Positions 51,531 to 60,724 of a stretch of 64,000 bases of DNA are shown here, piece after piece. How positions within the stretch are numbered: the stretch's first letter is position 1; the number at the start of each line of letters is the position of its first letter. A model generated the notes under the pieces. It saw only the letters and a program-made list of their open reading frames with translations, was not told the origin of the DNA and ran no database searches. Source of the DNA: Burkholderiales bacterium (GTDB lineage: Bacteria; Pseudomonadota; Gammaproteobacteria; Burkholderiales; Burkholderiaceae_C); contig JACRPO010000017.1 in NCBI GenBank assembly GCA_016223165.1, positions 62,001-126,000 on the forward strand. Reading direction: 5' to 3'. The position numbers and the translations under genes were made by a program.

Positions 51531-52027
51531 TGCAGGCAACGCACGGGGCGGCCACGGGCCGGCGCAGCGCCGACGAGCAGGCGCGTTTCGAAGCCGGCCT
51601 GAAGGAGATGTTCGAGCAGGCCATCACCTTCAACCAGGTGCTGGGCCTGAAGGTGCTGTCGGTGCAGCCCGGCGACGTGCGCGGCTCCTTCGAGATGCGG
51701 CCCGAGCTCGTCGGCCACTTCGCCTATGGCCGCCTGCACGGCGGCGTCACCTCCTCGGTGCTCGACGCCATCGGCGGCCTCGCGCTGATGGTGGCCATCG
51801 CCGAGCGCCACCCGGCCGACGACGCCATGCAGGCCATGGCGCGCTTCGTGCGGCTGGGCACCATCGACCTGCGCATCGACTTCCTGCGCCAGGGGCTCGG
51901 CCGGCACTTCGTCGCCAGCGCCGAGGTCACTCGCCTGGGCGGCCGCGTCGGTTCGACGCAGATGCGCCTGGTCAACGACGAGGGCGAGGTCATCGCCACC
52001 GGCGCGGCGGCGTACATCGTCAGTTAG
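51527..52027 (+). CDS. PaaI-type hotdog-fold thioesterase
   Basis: A 166-residue acyl-CoA thioesterase. The hotdog motif GHFAYGRLHGGVTSSVLDAIGG (~65-86) and the strand TIDLRIDFLRQG are typical of the PaaI/YdiI group, in which an Asp near HGG is catalytic (here VLDAIG). It would release CoA from pathway intermediates. It starts with ATGATG overlapping the BKACE stop and ends the plus-strand operon. Confidence 0.87.
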   Translation: MMQATHGAATGRRSADEQARFEAGLKEMFEQAITFNQVLGLKVLSVQPGDVRGSFEMRPELVGHFAYGRLHGGVTSSVLDAIGGLALMVAIAERHPADDAMQAMARFVRLGTIDLRIDFLRQGLGRHFVASAEVTRLGGRVGSTQMRLVNDEGEVIATGAAAYIVS

Positions 52028-52038
52028 ACATGCAGGTG

Positions 52039-52057
52039 GCGGGCGCCGGGCGCCCGC
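52039..52057. terminator. GC-rich hairpin between convergent operons
   Basis: GCGGGCGC-CGG-GCGCCCGC forms a perfect 8-bp stem with a 3-base loop, 12 bases after the thioesterase stop and 11 before the end of the hybrid kinase. No T-run follows on either strand, so it may stop RNA decay or act with Rho rather than as a classic terminator. Confidence 0.55.
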
Positions 52058-52067
52058 ACCGGCCCGC

Positions 52068-55000
52068 TCAGGCGTTCAGCGGTGCCCGGCGCGCCTGCGT
52101 CGCCTGCGGCGCGTCGGGGGCTGGCTGCGCGCCATAGGCTTCGAGTTCCGCGAGGAAGTCGTCGAGGCGGTCGGCGAGCTCGCCGGCCAGCCGCACGGCC
52201 ACCTCGGGCCCGCGCCAATTCACCACAGCGGCCTCGGCCGTGCGGGCCAGCTCGCGAAGACTCGGTGCCTCGAGGTTGCCGGCAATGCTCGTGGCGTCGT
52301 GGGCCAATGCGCGCATCGCCGCCACGTCGCCGGCACGCGCCGCGAGCCGCAGCTGCCCGGGCAGCCGGCGCTGCGTGGCCAATGCCTTGGCGGTGAGCTT
52401 GCGTGCGAATCCCGGGAGCGATGCATAACGCGCATGCAGCGCCGCCCAGTCGACGAGGGGCCCGCCGGCGCGGATGGCGTCGCGAGCGCCGCCGGTCTCC
52501 TCGCCAGGATGCGGCGCCACCTGCGACGCTACTGCGCCCGGCATCCTCCGCACATGGCTGCGGATGGCGCGCAGCAGTGACGCCGCATTCACCGGCTTGG
52601 TCACGTGCTCCACCATGCCGGCGGCGAGGCAGCGGTCGCGCTCTTCGACCAAGGCATGGGCAGTGAGGCCGATGATCGGCAGGCGCGGCGACTGCGCGCG
52701 GATGCAGCGCGCCGCCTCGTAGCCGTCCATCTGCGGCATCTGGATGTCCATCAGCACCACGTCGAAGCCGTCGGCGCCGGCCTCGGCCAGGCACTGCAGC
52801 GCGGCGCCGGCGCTGTCGACGACCACCGCCTGCGCCCCCTCCTGCCGCAGCAGGTCCTCGAGGATCATGCGGTTGATGTCGACATCGTCCACGGCCAGCA
52901 CACGCAGCCCGCGCAGCCTCTCGCCGCCCAAGGGCAGGTCGTCCGGCCGCGGCGCTGCAGGCTCGGCCGGCTCCTGCGCGGCCGGCAACGCCAGGCTCAG
53001 CGTGAAGGTGCTGCCTTGCCCCGGGCGGCTCGACACCGTGATGACGCCCCCCATCAGCGCGGCCAGGCTCTGGCTGAGCATCAGGCCGAGCCCGGTGCCG
53101 CCAAAGCGGCGCGTCGTCGAGCTGTCGAGCTGCTCGAACGGCGTGAAGAGCTTGCCGAGCTGCTCCGGCTCGATGCCGATGCCGGTGTCGGCCACCTCGA
53201 ATCGCACCTGCCCCGGCCCGCCGCGCACGGTGAGCCGCACGCTGCCGCGGTCGGTGAACTTGACCGCGTTGCCGAGCAGGTTGACGAGGATCTGCTGCAG
53301 CCGCAACGCGTCGCCCCACACCCAGGCCGGCAGCGCCGGATCGAGCGTCACCCGGCATTCGAGCCCCTTCCTCTGCGCCGCCAGCGCCACGAACTCCTCA
53401 GCCTTGGCCACGACGTCGGCAAGGCGCAACGGGCGCTCCTCGGCCTGCTGCTTGCCCGCCTCGACCTTGGAGATGTCGAGGATGGTGTTGATGACGCCCA
53501 GCAGGTGCTCGCCGGAGTCGAGGATGCGCTGGAACGTGGCCGCGCTGGCGCGCCCGGCACTGCCGCGCAGGCCGATGCCGGCCAGGCCCAGCACCGCGTG
53601 CAGCGGCGTGCGGATCTCGTGGCTCATGTTGGCGAGGAACTCGCTCTTCACGCGCGCCAGGCGCTCGGCCTCGTCGCGTGCCGCGGCCAGCTCGGCGGTG
53701 CGTTCGGCGACGCGCCGCTCGAGCCCGGCGTTGAGCCGCCGGATCTCCTCGGCGGCGCCCTTGCTCTCGGTGATGTCCTCGGTGACCATGACGACGCCGC
53801 CGACGCTGCCGTCCCCCGCATGCCAGGGCAGCACCTCCCAGCGCAGCCACTGCACGCGGCCGTCGGCGCGCTCGAACGGGTCTTCCTCGGCACGCACGAC
53901 CTCGCCGCCGAGGGCGCGCCGGTGGATCTCCTTCCAGCGCTCGGGGATCTCCGGGAAGACGTCGTAGTGCGAGCGTCCGGCGATCGTGGTCTCGCCGAGG
54001 CCGTAGTCGTCGAGCCAGCGGCGGCTGGCGACGATGTAGCGCATGTCGCGGTCGAACACGGCCAGCGCCGCCGGCGCGCGCTCGATGAAGAGCTTCAGGC
54101 GCGCCTCGCTCTCGGCCAGCGCCGCGGCGGCGCGGCGCTGCTCGGTCACCTCGCGCAGGCTCCACACGCGCCCGCTGAGGCCCTCGGCGGTGATCAGCGG
54201 GCGCGAGCTGGCGTCGTAAAGGCGACCGTCCTTGAGTTCCAGCAGGCCGACGCTCTCCTGCTCCGGATGTTCGTCCAACCGGCGCAGATCTTCCATCATG
54301 TGCACCGGGTCGCTGACCTGCGCGAGCAGGTGCTCGCGCAGTGCCTGGCGGTCGGCGAGCCGGACCTCGTCCAGGCCCCAGATCTCCAGGAAGCGGCGGT
54401 TGGCGTGCGCGATGCCACGGCGTTGGTCGACGACGACGATGCCATCCGTGGCCGACTCGAGCGTGGCGCGCATCGTTGCCAGCGAGTCCTCCAGTGCTTG
54501 CGCCGCCTGCATGCGCTCGGTGATCTCGCGGCCGATGCCGCGGTAGCCGCGGAAGCGGCCGTCGTTGTCGAAGATCGGCTCGCCGCTGATCGAGACCCAG
54601 TGGGCCTTGCCTTCGATGTCGGGGCGGCGGATGACGAGGTCGCGGAACGGCTGGTGCGCCGCGAGCCGCGTGCGGTGCCCGGCCCAGTCCGCCTCGCTCA
54701 TATTGAGGGCGGGCAGTTCCCAGCGCGTCTTGCCGATGTACTCGCCGCGCGTGGTGCCTGTGCGGTCGGTGTGCTCGCCGCGCATCTCGACGAAGCGGAA
54801 CTCGGTGTCCTGCACCCAGTACCAGTCGGAGGACAGCGCGGTCAGGCTGCGGAAACGCTCCTCGCTCTCGCGCAGGCGCCGGCGCGCCTCGCTGCGCTCC
54901 GTGGTGTCGCGGATCGCCGCCGAGACCCACGTGCCTTCGTCGGTTTCGAGCGGGCTGAGGCTGATCTCGATCGGGAATTCGCTGCCGTCGGCACGCTGCC

Positions 55001-56009
55001 CGAGCAGCTCCAGGCCCGAGCCCATGCGGCGCGGGCGTGGCGCCGCGAAGTAGCCGTGGCGGTGCGTGCCGTGCTCCTCGCGCAGGCGTGCCGGCAGCAG
55101 CACTTCCACCGGCTGCCCGAGCAGCGCCGCGCGCGCGTGGCCGAACATCTGCACCGCCTGCGAGTTGACGAGCACGATGTGCCCGGCCGCGTCGACGATG
55201 ACCATCGCATCCGGCGCCGACTCGAGCAGCGCGCGAAAGCGCCGCTCGGCATGCCGTCGTTCGGCCAGGCCGTGCAGCGTGATGGCCACGCCGATGGCCT
55301 GCCCCGGTGCCTCGATGCTTGCCGTGGACACCTCGACCGGCGTGACGCGGCCCGCACGGTCGGTGACCAGGCAGGCGGCGCCTTCCCAGGCGTCACCCCG
55401 ATCGGTCAACGCAGGGCCCGTGAGGACCGCGCCGGTGGTCTCGTCGCGCAACGCCAGCACCTCGTCGACGCGGCGGCCGCAGGCGGCCGCGTTGGTCCAG
55501 CCCGTGAGCGCTTCGGCGCGCGGGTTCATGTAGCGCACCGTGAGCGTGTTGTCGATCGCGACCACCCCTTCACGAATGCCGCCGAGGATGGTGTGGTGCG
55601 CACGCCTGGACTCGCGCAGTTCGCGCTCCACCGCCGTGCGCCTGATGGCGATGGCCAGCGCGGCGTGCAGCGCGGTCGCGTCGTGCGGATCGGCCACGTA
55701 GCCCTGCGGCTCGATCGCCAGCGCCTTGTGCAGCCGTGCCGGCCCGACGGCGCCGAAGAAGACGACCGGCAGGCCCGCCTGCCTCTGCAGGCTGTCGGCG
55801 ACGGCGATGCCTCCGCCCGGCGTGCCCAGGTGCAGGTCGACGAGCGCGAGGTCGGGTCGCTCGTCGCGCGCCAGAGCCAGGGCGGCTTCGAGCGTGGCGG
55901 CCACGCCGGCGACAGCCAGGCCGGGGATCACCCGCGCATCCGCGAGCAGGCCGCGGTCTTCTACGATCAGGATCCTCGCAGCGGGCGAGGTGGAGGCGGA
56001 ATCGGACAT
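52068..56009 (-). CDS. Hybrid histidine kinase: REC-(PAS)5-HisKA-HATPase-REC-HPt
   Basis: A 1313-residue soluble sensor with no membrane segment. An N-terminal receiver (~10-125, D58) is followed by about five PAS domains (~130-760). HisKA has H797 (MSHEIRTPLHAV); the ATPase has the N, G1 and G2 boxes (NLLGNAVKFTD, DTGIGI, GGTGLGL). A second receiver follows (D1088 in VLMDIQMP), then an HPt domain with H1237 (LAHDATSIAGN). A full internal His-Asp-His relay is present, and output may go to the small regulators next to it. Signals sensed by the PAS stack are unknown. It is last gene of the two-component cluster. Confidence 0.93.
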   Translation of the reverse strand: MSDSASTSPAARILIVEDRGLLADARVIPGLAVAGVAATLEAALALARDERPDLALVDLHLGTPGGGIAVADSLQRQAGLPVVFFGAVGPARLHKALAIEPQGYVADPHDATALHAALAIAIRRTAVERELRESRRAHHTILGGIREGVVAIDNTLTVRYMNPRAEALTGWTNAAACGRRVDEVLALRDETTGAVLTGPALTDRGDAWEGAACLVTDRAGRVTPVEVSTASIEAPGQAIGVAITLHGLAERRHAERRFRALLESAPDAMVIVDAAGHIVLVNSQAVQMFGHARAALLGQPVEVLLPARLREEHGTHRHGYFAAPRPRRMGSGLELLGQRADGSEFPIEISLSPLETDEGTWVSAAIRDTTERSEARRRLRESEERFRSLTALSSDWYWVQDTEFRFVEMRGEHTDRTGTTRGEYIGKTRWELPALNMSEADWAGHRTRLAAHQPFRDLVIRRPDIEGKAHWVSISGEPIFDNDGRFRGYRGIGREITERMQAAQALEDSLATMRATLESATDGIVVVDQRRGIAHANRRFLEIWGLDEVRLADRQALREHLLAQVSDPVHMMEDLRRLDEHPEQESVGLLELKDGRLYDASSRPLITAEGLSGRVWSLREVTEQRRAAAALAESEARLKLFIERAPAALAVFDRDMRYIVASRRWLDDYGLGETTIAGRSHYDVFPEIPERWKEIHRRALGGEVVRAEEDPFERADGRVQWLRWEVLPWHAGDGSVGGVVMVTEDITESKGAAEEIRRLNAGLERRVAERTAELAAARDEAERLARVKSEFLANMSHEIRTPLHAVLGLAGIGLRGSAGRASAATFQRILDSGEHLLGVINTILDISKVEAGKQQAEERPLRLADVVAKAEEFVALAAQRKGLECRVTLDPALPAWVWGDALRLQQILVNLLGNAVKFTDRGSVRLTVRGGPGQVRFEVADTGIGIEPEQLGKLFTPFEQLDSSTTRRFGGTGLGLMLSQSLAALMGGVITVSSRPGQGSTFTLSLALPAAQEPAEPAAPRPDDLPLGGERLRGLRVLAVDDVDINRMILEDLLRQEGAQAVVVDSAGAALQCLAEAGADGFDVVLMDIQMPQMDGYEAARCIRAQSPRLPIIGLTAHALVEERDRCLAAGMVEHVTKPVNAASLLRAIRSHVRRMPGAVASQVAPHPGEETGGARDAIRAGGPLVDWAALHARYASLPGFARKLTAKALATQRRLPGQLRLAARAGDVAAMRALAHDATSIAGNLEAPSLRELARTAEAAVVNWRGPEVAVRLAGELADRLDDFLAELEAYGAQPAPDAPQATQARRAPLNA

Positions 56010-56051
56010 GGCAGCCCTTGGGGCAGGTTCGCTCCGGCGGCAAGCCGGCGT

Positions 56052-56420
56052 TCAGGCAGGCACGGCGTAGGCACGCACCTGGTCGAGGAAGCTGTCGGGA
56101 TCGAGGGGCTTGGCGATGTGCGCTACGCAGCCGGCGCCGAGCGCGCGCTCGCGGTCGGCGACGCCGGCGAAGGTGGTCAGCGCGACGACCGGGATGCCGC
56201 TGAGCTGCGGGTCGGCCTTGATCTGCTCGGTGGCGGTGTAGCCGTCGAGGACAGGCATCTGGATGTCCATCAGGATCAGCTGCGGCCGGCGCGCGCGCGC
56301 CATGCGCAGCGCCTCGTGCCCGTTGGTGGCGGTGACGACTTCGATGCCCGCCTGCTCCATCAGGTACTGCGCCAGGTAGCGGTTGACTTCGTTGTCGTCC
56401 ACGAGCAGGACCGTCGTCAT
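56052..56420 (-). CDS. Single-domain response regulator (CheY-like)
   Basis: A 122-residue receiver domain with no output domain. The acid pocket is VLLVDDNEVN, D52 in LILMDIQMP is phosphorylated, and the conserved Lys is in AKPLD. It fits a relay shuttle between kinases, similar to DivK. The ATG overlaps the stop of the upstream kinase (ATGA), so the two are translated together. Confidence 0.92.
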   Translation of the reverse strand: MTTVLLVDDNEVNRYLAQYLMEQAGIEVVTATNGHEALRMARARRPQLILMDIQMPVLDGYTATEQIKADPQLSGIPVVALTTFAGVADRERALGAGCVAHIAKPLDPDSFLDQVRAYAVPA

Positions 56421-57916
56421 GCACCCTCCGTCGCCTTCACCGAAGCCGCTGAAGGCGCCGAGGGCTGCGCCGCTGCGGCCGGGCCCACCGGCACCGAGGC
56501 CTGCAGGCGCGGCAGTCGTACCTCGAAGATCGAGCCGACCTGCGGCGTGCTCTCTACGTCGATCTCCCCACCCATCGCCTGCGCCAGCTTGCGGCACAGG
56601 TACAGCCCGAGCCCGGTGCCTTCGTAGCTGCGCCGGTGGCCGCGCTCGATCTGGCAGAACGGTTCGAACAGCAGCGGCTGATGCTCGGCCGCGATGCCGA
56701 TGCCGGTGTCGGTCACGTTCATCACCAGCCATGGCCCTTCCAGCCCGAGCGAGAGGCGCACGGCGCCGTGCTCGGTGAACTTGATCGCATTGTTGGCGAG
56801 ATTGAGCAGGATCTGGTAGCACTTGCGGCGGTCGCCCTGCACGGGCAGGCGCGGCGCCAGCGTCACGCCGGTGAGCGCGAGCCGCTTGGCCTGCGCGGCC
56901 GGTGCGAGTGCGGTCATCACGTCGGTCAGCACCTCGGCGGCGTCGAAGTCGGCCGCCTGCAGCACGAGGCGGCCGGACTCGATATGCGAGACGTCGAGCA
57001 GGTCGTTGATGAGCGCCAGCAGATGCTGCCCGGCGCCATGCACGAAGCCGAGCTGGCGCCGCTGCTCCTCGCTCACCGGGCCGGCGCCGCCGTCGCGCAG
57101 CAGGCCGGAGAAGCCGATGATGGCGTTCAGCGGCGTGCGCAGTTCGTGGCTCATCGTGGCCACGAACTCCGACTTGACCTGGTCGAGCCGGCGCAGTTGT
57201 TCGTTGGCCTCGGTCAGCGCGCGCGTGCGCTCGGCCACGCGCAGCTCGAGCTGGGTCGTGTTCTGGCGCAGTGTTTCCTCGGCGCGCTTGCGCACCGAGA
57301 TGTCGCGCAGGAAACCGACGAATTGCCGCTCCTCGCCGAGCATGACCTCGGAGAAGGCGATCTCGATCGGGAATTCGTGCCCGTCCCGGTGCAGCGCCAG
57401 CGTCTCGACGGCGCGCCAGTCGAGGCGCCGCTCGCCGCTCTCGAGGTAGCGCTGCATGCCGCGCCGGTGCGCCTCGCGCAGGCGCTCGGGCTGCAGGCGC
57501 TCGAGCGGCCGGCCGACGAGTTCGGCCGGCGCCCAGCCCAGCATCGGCCGCACGGCCGGATTGGCGTACAGGATGGTCTGTGCCGTGTCGATGATCAGGA
57601 TGCCGTCGCTGCTCGTCACCCACAACGAGCGGAAGCGCGCCTCGCTCTCGCGCAGGTGGGCCTCGACGCGCGCGGCGTGCCGGACCCAGCAATGCGCAAA
57701 GGCGATGCCGGCGCCGACGAGCAGCGCGGCGACCGCCACCAGCGCCATCTCGAAGAGAGACTGGCCGGTGCGCAGCAACGCCAGCGCGACGATGCCGGCG
57801 ACGACGCCGCCGAAGCCGAGGGCGGTCGTGTACTCGCGCGGCCGGCGCGGCCGGCGCGTCGCCATGCTGCCGGTGTCCCCCTGGACACGCAGGTCGGGCG
57901 GCGTCGGGAAGCCCAT
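56417..57916 (-). CDS. Membrane PAS-sensor histidine kinase
   Basis: A 499-residue kinase. Two membrane helices (~32-48 and ~55-74) are followed by a PAS domain (~88-205), a coiled-coil (~215-245), HisKA (VKSEFVATMSHELRTPLNAI) and HATPase (N box NLANNAIKFTEHG, DTGIGI, GTGLGLYL). It is a classical sensor that would phosphorylate the co-translated receiver. GGAG with an 8-base spacer supports the ATG at 57916. An AT-rich promoter-like patch lies at 58031-58070. Confidence 0.92.
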   Translation of the reverse strand: MGFPTPPDLRVQGDTGSMATRRPRRPREYTTALGFGGVVAGIVALALLRTGQSLFEMALVAVAALLVGAGIAFAHCWVRHAARVEAHLRESEARFRSLWVTSSDGILIIDTAQTILYANPAVRPMLGWAPAELVGRPLERLQPERLREAHRRGMQRYLESGERRLDWRAVETLALHRDGHEFPIEIAFSEVMLGEERQFVGFLRDISVRKRAEETLRQNTTQLELRVAERTRALTEANEQLRRLDQVKSEFVATMSHELRTPLNAIIGFSGLLRDGGAGPVSEEQRRQLGFVHGAGQHLLALINDLLDVSHIESGRLVLQAADFDAAEVLTDVMTALAPAAQAKRLALTGVTLAPRLPVQGDRRKCYQILLNLANNAIKFTEHGAVRLSLGLEGPWLVMNVTDTGIGIAAEHQPLLFEPFCQIERGHRRSYEGTGLGLYLCRKLAQAMGGEIDVESTPQVGSIFEVRLPRLQASVPVGPAAAAQPSAPSAASVKATEGA

Positions 57917-58030
57917 GGGCTGGCTCCGGAGAAGGTCGAGGTGTGCGGGAGACCGGTGGCGGCGTGCGGCAGGGAACTTGCGGGCACGTGCTGCGCCCAG
58001 TGGACGGCGCGCAGGTGGACTCGCGCGAGA

Positions 58031-58070
58031 ACGAATAATATCATCAAAACAAACAAAATGAATATCATCG
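58031..58070 (-). promoter_or_regulatory. AT-rich promoter region of the kinase operon
   Basis: A 40-base AT-rich stretch inside very GC-rich DNA, about 115-155 bases before the kinase ATG. It contains two direct copies of AATATCATC (58037-58045 and 58061-58069), 24 bases apart. It probably includes the kinase promoter and perhaps a regulator site; exact -10 and -35 boxes are not clear. The rest of the 267-base gap shows nothing else. Confidence 0.5.
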
Positions 58071-58183
58071 CGCCTCCGGCGTGGCGGAGATAACGGATCG
58101 GGGAGGGAGCAGGACCGATCGTGGCGGGCGCTCGCCGCGCCCGAAAGCCCGGGCCCCGCGGGGCGGCGGACGTTCCGCTCAGC

Positions 58184-58798
58184 TCAGTTGCGGGTCGGCG
58201 CCAGCCGCGCGCCGCGCAGCAACGCGAGCAGCGGCTTCGGGTCGATCGGCTTGGGCACGAAGTGCACGTCCGCCGGCAACGGGCCCATGCGCACCAATTG
58301 TTCCGGCCGGTGACTGGACGTGGCCACGATGAGCGGCGAGCGCGCGCTGCCCGGCGAACTCAGATGGCGCAGCATTTCGAGGCCATCCATGTGCGGCATC
58401 ACGATGTCCGTGATGAGCACGTCCGGCGTGTGCTGCCCGATCATCAGCAGCGCCTCGAAGCCGTTTTCAGCCACAGCGACGCGGGCACCGGGCAGGGCCT
58501 GGAGCACGACGGCCGACAGCAGGTCGCGATCGTCCGGATTGTCGTCCACCACGAGCACCGACAGCGACGGCGCGGACGTAGCACCGTCGCGCACGCCCAG
58601 CGCGGCGAGGCCTTGGTCGGCTTCGAGCGCGATGACGCTGCGCGCCTCGATGCGGCGATGCCCGCCCACCGTCTTCCACGCCTTCAGGTGGCCCTGGTCG
58701 ACCCAGCGCTGCACCGTGGGAACGGAGACACCCAAACGCCGCGCCACATGCGCCGTCGAAAAGGACTCCGGGTTCGCTGCCTTCGCGGGCGCCGCCAT
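58184..58798 (-). CDS. HTH-receiver fusion response regulator (N-terminal MerR/excisionase-like HTH)
   Basis: A 204-residue protein with an unusual order. An N-terminal helix-turn-helix like those of MerR or excisionase proteins (FSTAHVARRLGVSVPTVQRW, then GGHRRI) is followed by a receiver (~80-195) with VLVVDDNPDD, D131 in LITDIVMP, and the Lys in VPKPID. Most response regulators place DNA binding at the C-terminus. It would be the transcriptional output of the neighbouring kinases. Confidence 0.88.
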   Translation of the reverse strand: MAAPAKAANPESFSTAHVARRLGVSVPTVQRWVDQGHLKAWKTVGGHRRIEARSVIALEADQGLAALGVRDGATSAPSLSVLVVDDNPDDRDLLSAVVLQALPGARVAVAENGFEALLMIGQHTPDVLITDIVMPHMDGLEMLRHLSSPGSARSPLIVATSSHRPEQLVRMGPLPADVHFVPKPIDPKPLLALLRGARLAPTRN

Positions 58799-58848
58799 GC
58801 GGGCAGTGTAGCGGGGGGTATCGCGCGCGCGGACGCGCCCAGGTGCGC

Positions 58849-59778
58849 TCAGGCGCGGCCGCCGGCGCCCGGCCCGCGCGTGTCGGCGCGCGCGTTCTCG
58901 CGCGTGTCATCGTCCGCGGCCTCGCGCACGCCCTCATCGTGCAGGTGCGCGCGCAGCGCCTCGAGCACGCGCGCTGCCTCGGCGGCGAGCACCGTGAGTC
59001 GGTCGCCCTCGCCCCCCGGCCCCACATCACCCTCGGCGGCATCGGCGCCCTCGGCGAGTGCCGCGTACAGCGCGCGCGCGCCATCGGAAAGCGGCATCGC
59101 ACCCAAGGTGCCGGCCGTGGAGATCAGCGAGTGCGCCAGGCGCTTGGCCGTGTTGCGGTCGCCCCGGTCCAGCGCTTCGCCGATGCCTTGCACCGAGGCC
59201 CCGCCCTGCGCGAGAAAGCGCAGCGCGATGCGCTCGTAGAGATCCCGCCGGCCAAGACAGCGCTCGATGCCGATCGCGAAGGAGATGCAGCCGGGAGCAG
59301 CAGCGATGGCGGCCGGTGCAGCGGTGGCCGAGCCGTCGACCTGCGGCATGCAGCGCGCCAGGGCGCCGAAGAGGGCCGCCGGATGCAGCGGCTTGGCAAC
59401 GCACGCCAGGATGCCCGCTGGCGCGCCGGGCGGCGGTGCCACGCCCGACGTGGCCATCGCGACGATCGGGCAGCCCGCCGCGGCGGCCGCCACCTGCAGG
59501 CCGCGCACTATGGCCGCGCCACCGTCATCGGCCCCATCGAGGTCGAGCACGATGGCGTCCACGCGCTGCGCCTGCAGCAACGGGAGCGCACGCGCCACGT
59601 CGTCGGCCACGAGCACCTGCGCGCCCGCGCCCACGTCGAGCAGTTCGGTCGCGACGAGCCGGTCGAAGCCTTCGGCTGCCACGAGCAGCACCCGGCGCCC
59701 GCGCAATGCCCGCGCGGCCTCAGACGTGTCATCGGCGGGTGGCGCCGAACCGGCTGTGTCCATGCGAAAGCCGTTCAT
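58849..59778 (-). CDS. Degenerate receiver fused to an HPt domain
   Basis: A 309-residue protein. Residues ~20-135 have a receiver-like fold but the acidic pair is lost (VLLVAAEGF where VDD is expected); an Asp remains in IVLDLDGADD, and the Lys in CVAKPL. Residues ~185-275 are an HPt domain with a candidate His in RLAHSLISTAGTLGAMPL. It likely shuttles phosphate between the local receivers. An ATG at 59778 is used; one at 59763 is equally possible. It is the first gene of the cluster, with 50 bases to the HTH-receiver gene. Confidence 0.8.
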   Translation of the reverse strand: MNGFRMDTAGSAPPADDTSEAARALRGRRVLLVAAEGFDRLVATELLDVGAGAQVLVADDVARALPLLQAQRVDAIVLDLDGADDGGAAIVRGLQVAAAAAGCPIVAMATSGVAPPPGAPAGILACVAKPLHPAALFGALARCMPQVDGSATAAPAAIAAAPGCISFAIGIERCLGRRDLYERIALRFLAQGGASVQGIGEALDRGDRNTAKRLAHSLISTAGTLGAMPLSDGARALYAALAEGADAAEGDVGPGGEGDRLTVLAAEAARVLEALRAHLHDEGVREAADDDTRENARADTRGPGAGGRA

Positions 59779-60018
59779 CGTCGCGTGGCGTCCCGAGTTG
59801 TACCCGCACGCTCGCGCGTACCTGCACCGGGCCGCCACGCGGGCATCATGCGCCAACGTGGCCCGTTCGACCAGCGGCGCCGATGCCAGGAGACCTCGGC
59901 GTGCAAGCGGCGCTCAGCACTTTGACGCGAGCGGCGCCGCCCCCTAGCATCTCGCCGGCCCGCGCTGGACGCGCCGGCCGCCGTCGGAAACACTGCCCCG
60001 CCCACCTCGCACGCCATC

Positions 60019-60414
60019 ATGAAACTCCCGCATCGCCTCGCCCTCAAGCTCTCGCCGCTGGTGGAGGCCGCGCGCGGTGAGCCGCTCGTCGAGCCCTTCG
60101 TCGAGATCGGCCAGTTCGACGACGACGTGCTCGTCGTCGAGTCGTCGCACGGCAGCTTCCTCTTCGACCGCCTCGAGCGCGTGGTGAAGCAGGGCGAGCA
60201 GCAGCTCGCCACCTTCGACAGCATCCAGTCGGTCGACATCGCCGCCTTTCCCGGCGGGCGCGGCGAGCGCAGCTGGTCGATCACGCTCTTTCGCAGCCTC
60301 TTCGACCGCATTACCGTGGCCCGCACCTACGACGACGGCGACGCCTCGGTGGTGGCGGCCAAGATCGCCGAGGTCGTCGGCTGCCGAATCGTCTCGCTCA
60401 TGGCACACCGCTGA
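60019..60414 (+). CDS. Conserved hypothetical protein
   Basis: A 131-residue soluble protein with no recognised domain and no signal peptide. Its hydrophobic/acidic pattern (VEIGQFDDDVLVVESSHGSF, FDSIQSVDIAAF) looks like a small beta-rich fold. No neighbour in an operon suggests a role. Its last codons and stop are tandemly copied in a 14-bp repeat. Confidence 0.65.
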   Translation: MKLPHRLALKLSPLVEAARGEPLVEPFVEIGQFDDDVLVVESSHGSFLFDRLERVVKQGEQQLATFDSIQSVDIAAFPGGRGERSWSITLFRSLFDRITVARTYDDGDASVVAAKIAEVVGCRIVSLMAHR

Positions 60415-60427
60415 TGGCGCACCGCTG
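60400..60427 (+). repeat. 14-bp tandem duplication spanning a stop codon
   Basis: ATGGCACACCGCTG (60400-60413) is followed at once by ATGGCGCACCGCTG (60414-60427). The unit covers the codons Met-Ala-His-Arg plus TG of the stop, so the gene end is repeated directly downstream. Confidence 0.85.
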
Positions 60428-60490
60428 AGGGGCCGGCGGCGTCGCGCTCGCGTATGCTGCACACCTTCTGCGTCGATCGAGGATCTGTCC

Positions 60491-60670
60491 GTGGCCAAAC
60501 CCAATTACGCCTTCGAAAAGCGCCAGCGCGAGTTGGAGAAGAAGAAGAAGAAGGAAGAGAAGGCGCAGCGCAAGCAGACGCGGGGCGACTCGCCGGCCGA
60601 TGCCCCGAACCCCGGTGATGCCGGCGCGACGGACGCCGCCAACCCGGCGCCGCCGCCCGTCGAGCGCTAG
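60491..60670 (+). CDS. Small Lys-rich conserved protein
   Basis: A 59-residue protein. GTG start with GAGG about 8 bases upstream; sequence opens AKPNYAFEKRQRELEKKKKK and continues with a Lys/Glu-rich helix, then an Asp/Ala/Pro-rich tail ending VER. Short proteins with this opening are common and well conserved in Burkholderiales, which supports a real gene. No function is known. An 11-bp/22-bp array starts at its stop codon. Confidence 0.75.
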   Translation: MAKPNYAFEKRQRELEKKKKKEEKAQRKQTRGDSPADAPNPGDAGATDAANPAPPPVER

Positions 60671-60724
60671 ACCGGCACTGACCCGGCGCTAGACCGGCAC
60701 TGCACCGGCACCAGGCCAGCACCA
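60664..60724 (+). repeat. 11/22-bp tandem array containing a repeated stop codon
   Basis: GCGCTAGACCGGCACTG at 60664-60680 is repeated exactly at 60686-60702 (22-bp period), with half-period 11-bp echoes (GACCGGCACT, CACCGGCACC, GGCCAGCACC) to about 60724. The first copy holds the gene's TAG stop, and the second copy repeats it. Confidence 0.8.

Noticed and set aside
52605..56627. A 1340-codon open frame on the plus strand opposite the hybrid kinase
   Set aside because: Arg/His/Ala/Gly-rich translation without any domain, exactly antisense to a well-defined kinase; typical of high-GC shadow frames.
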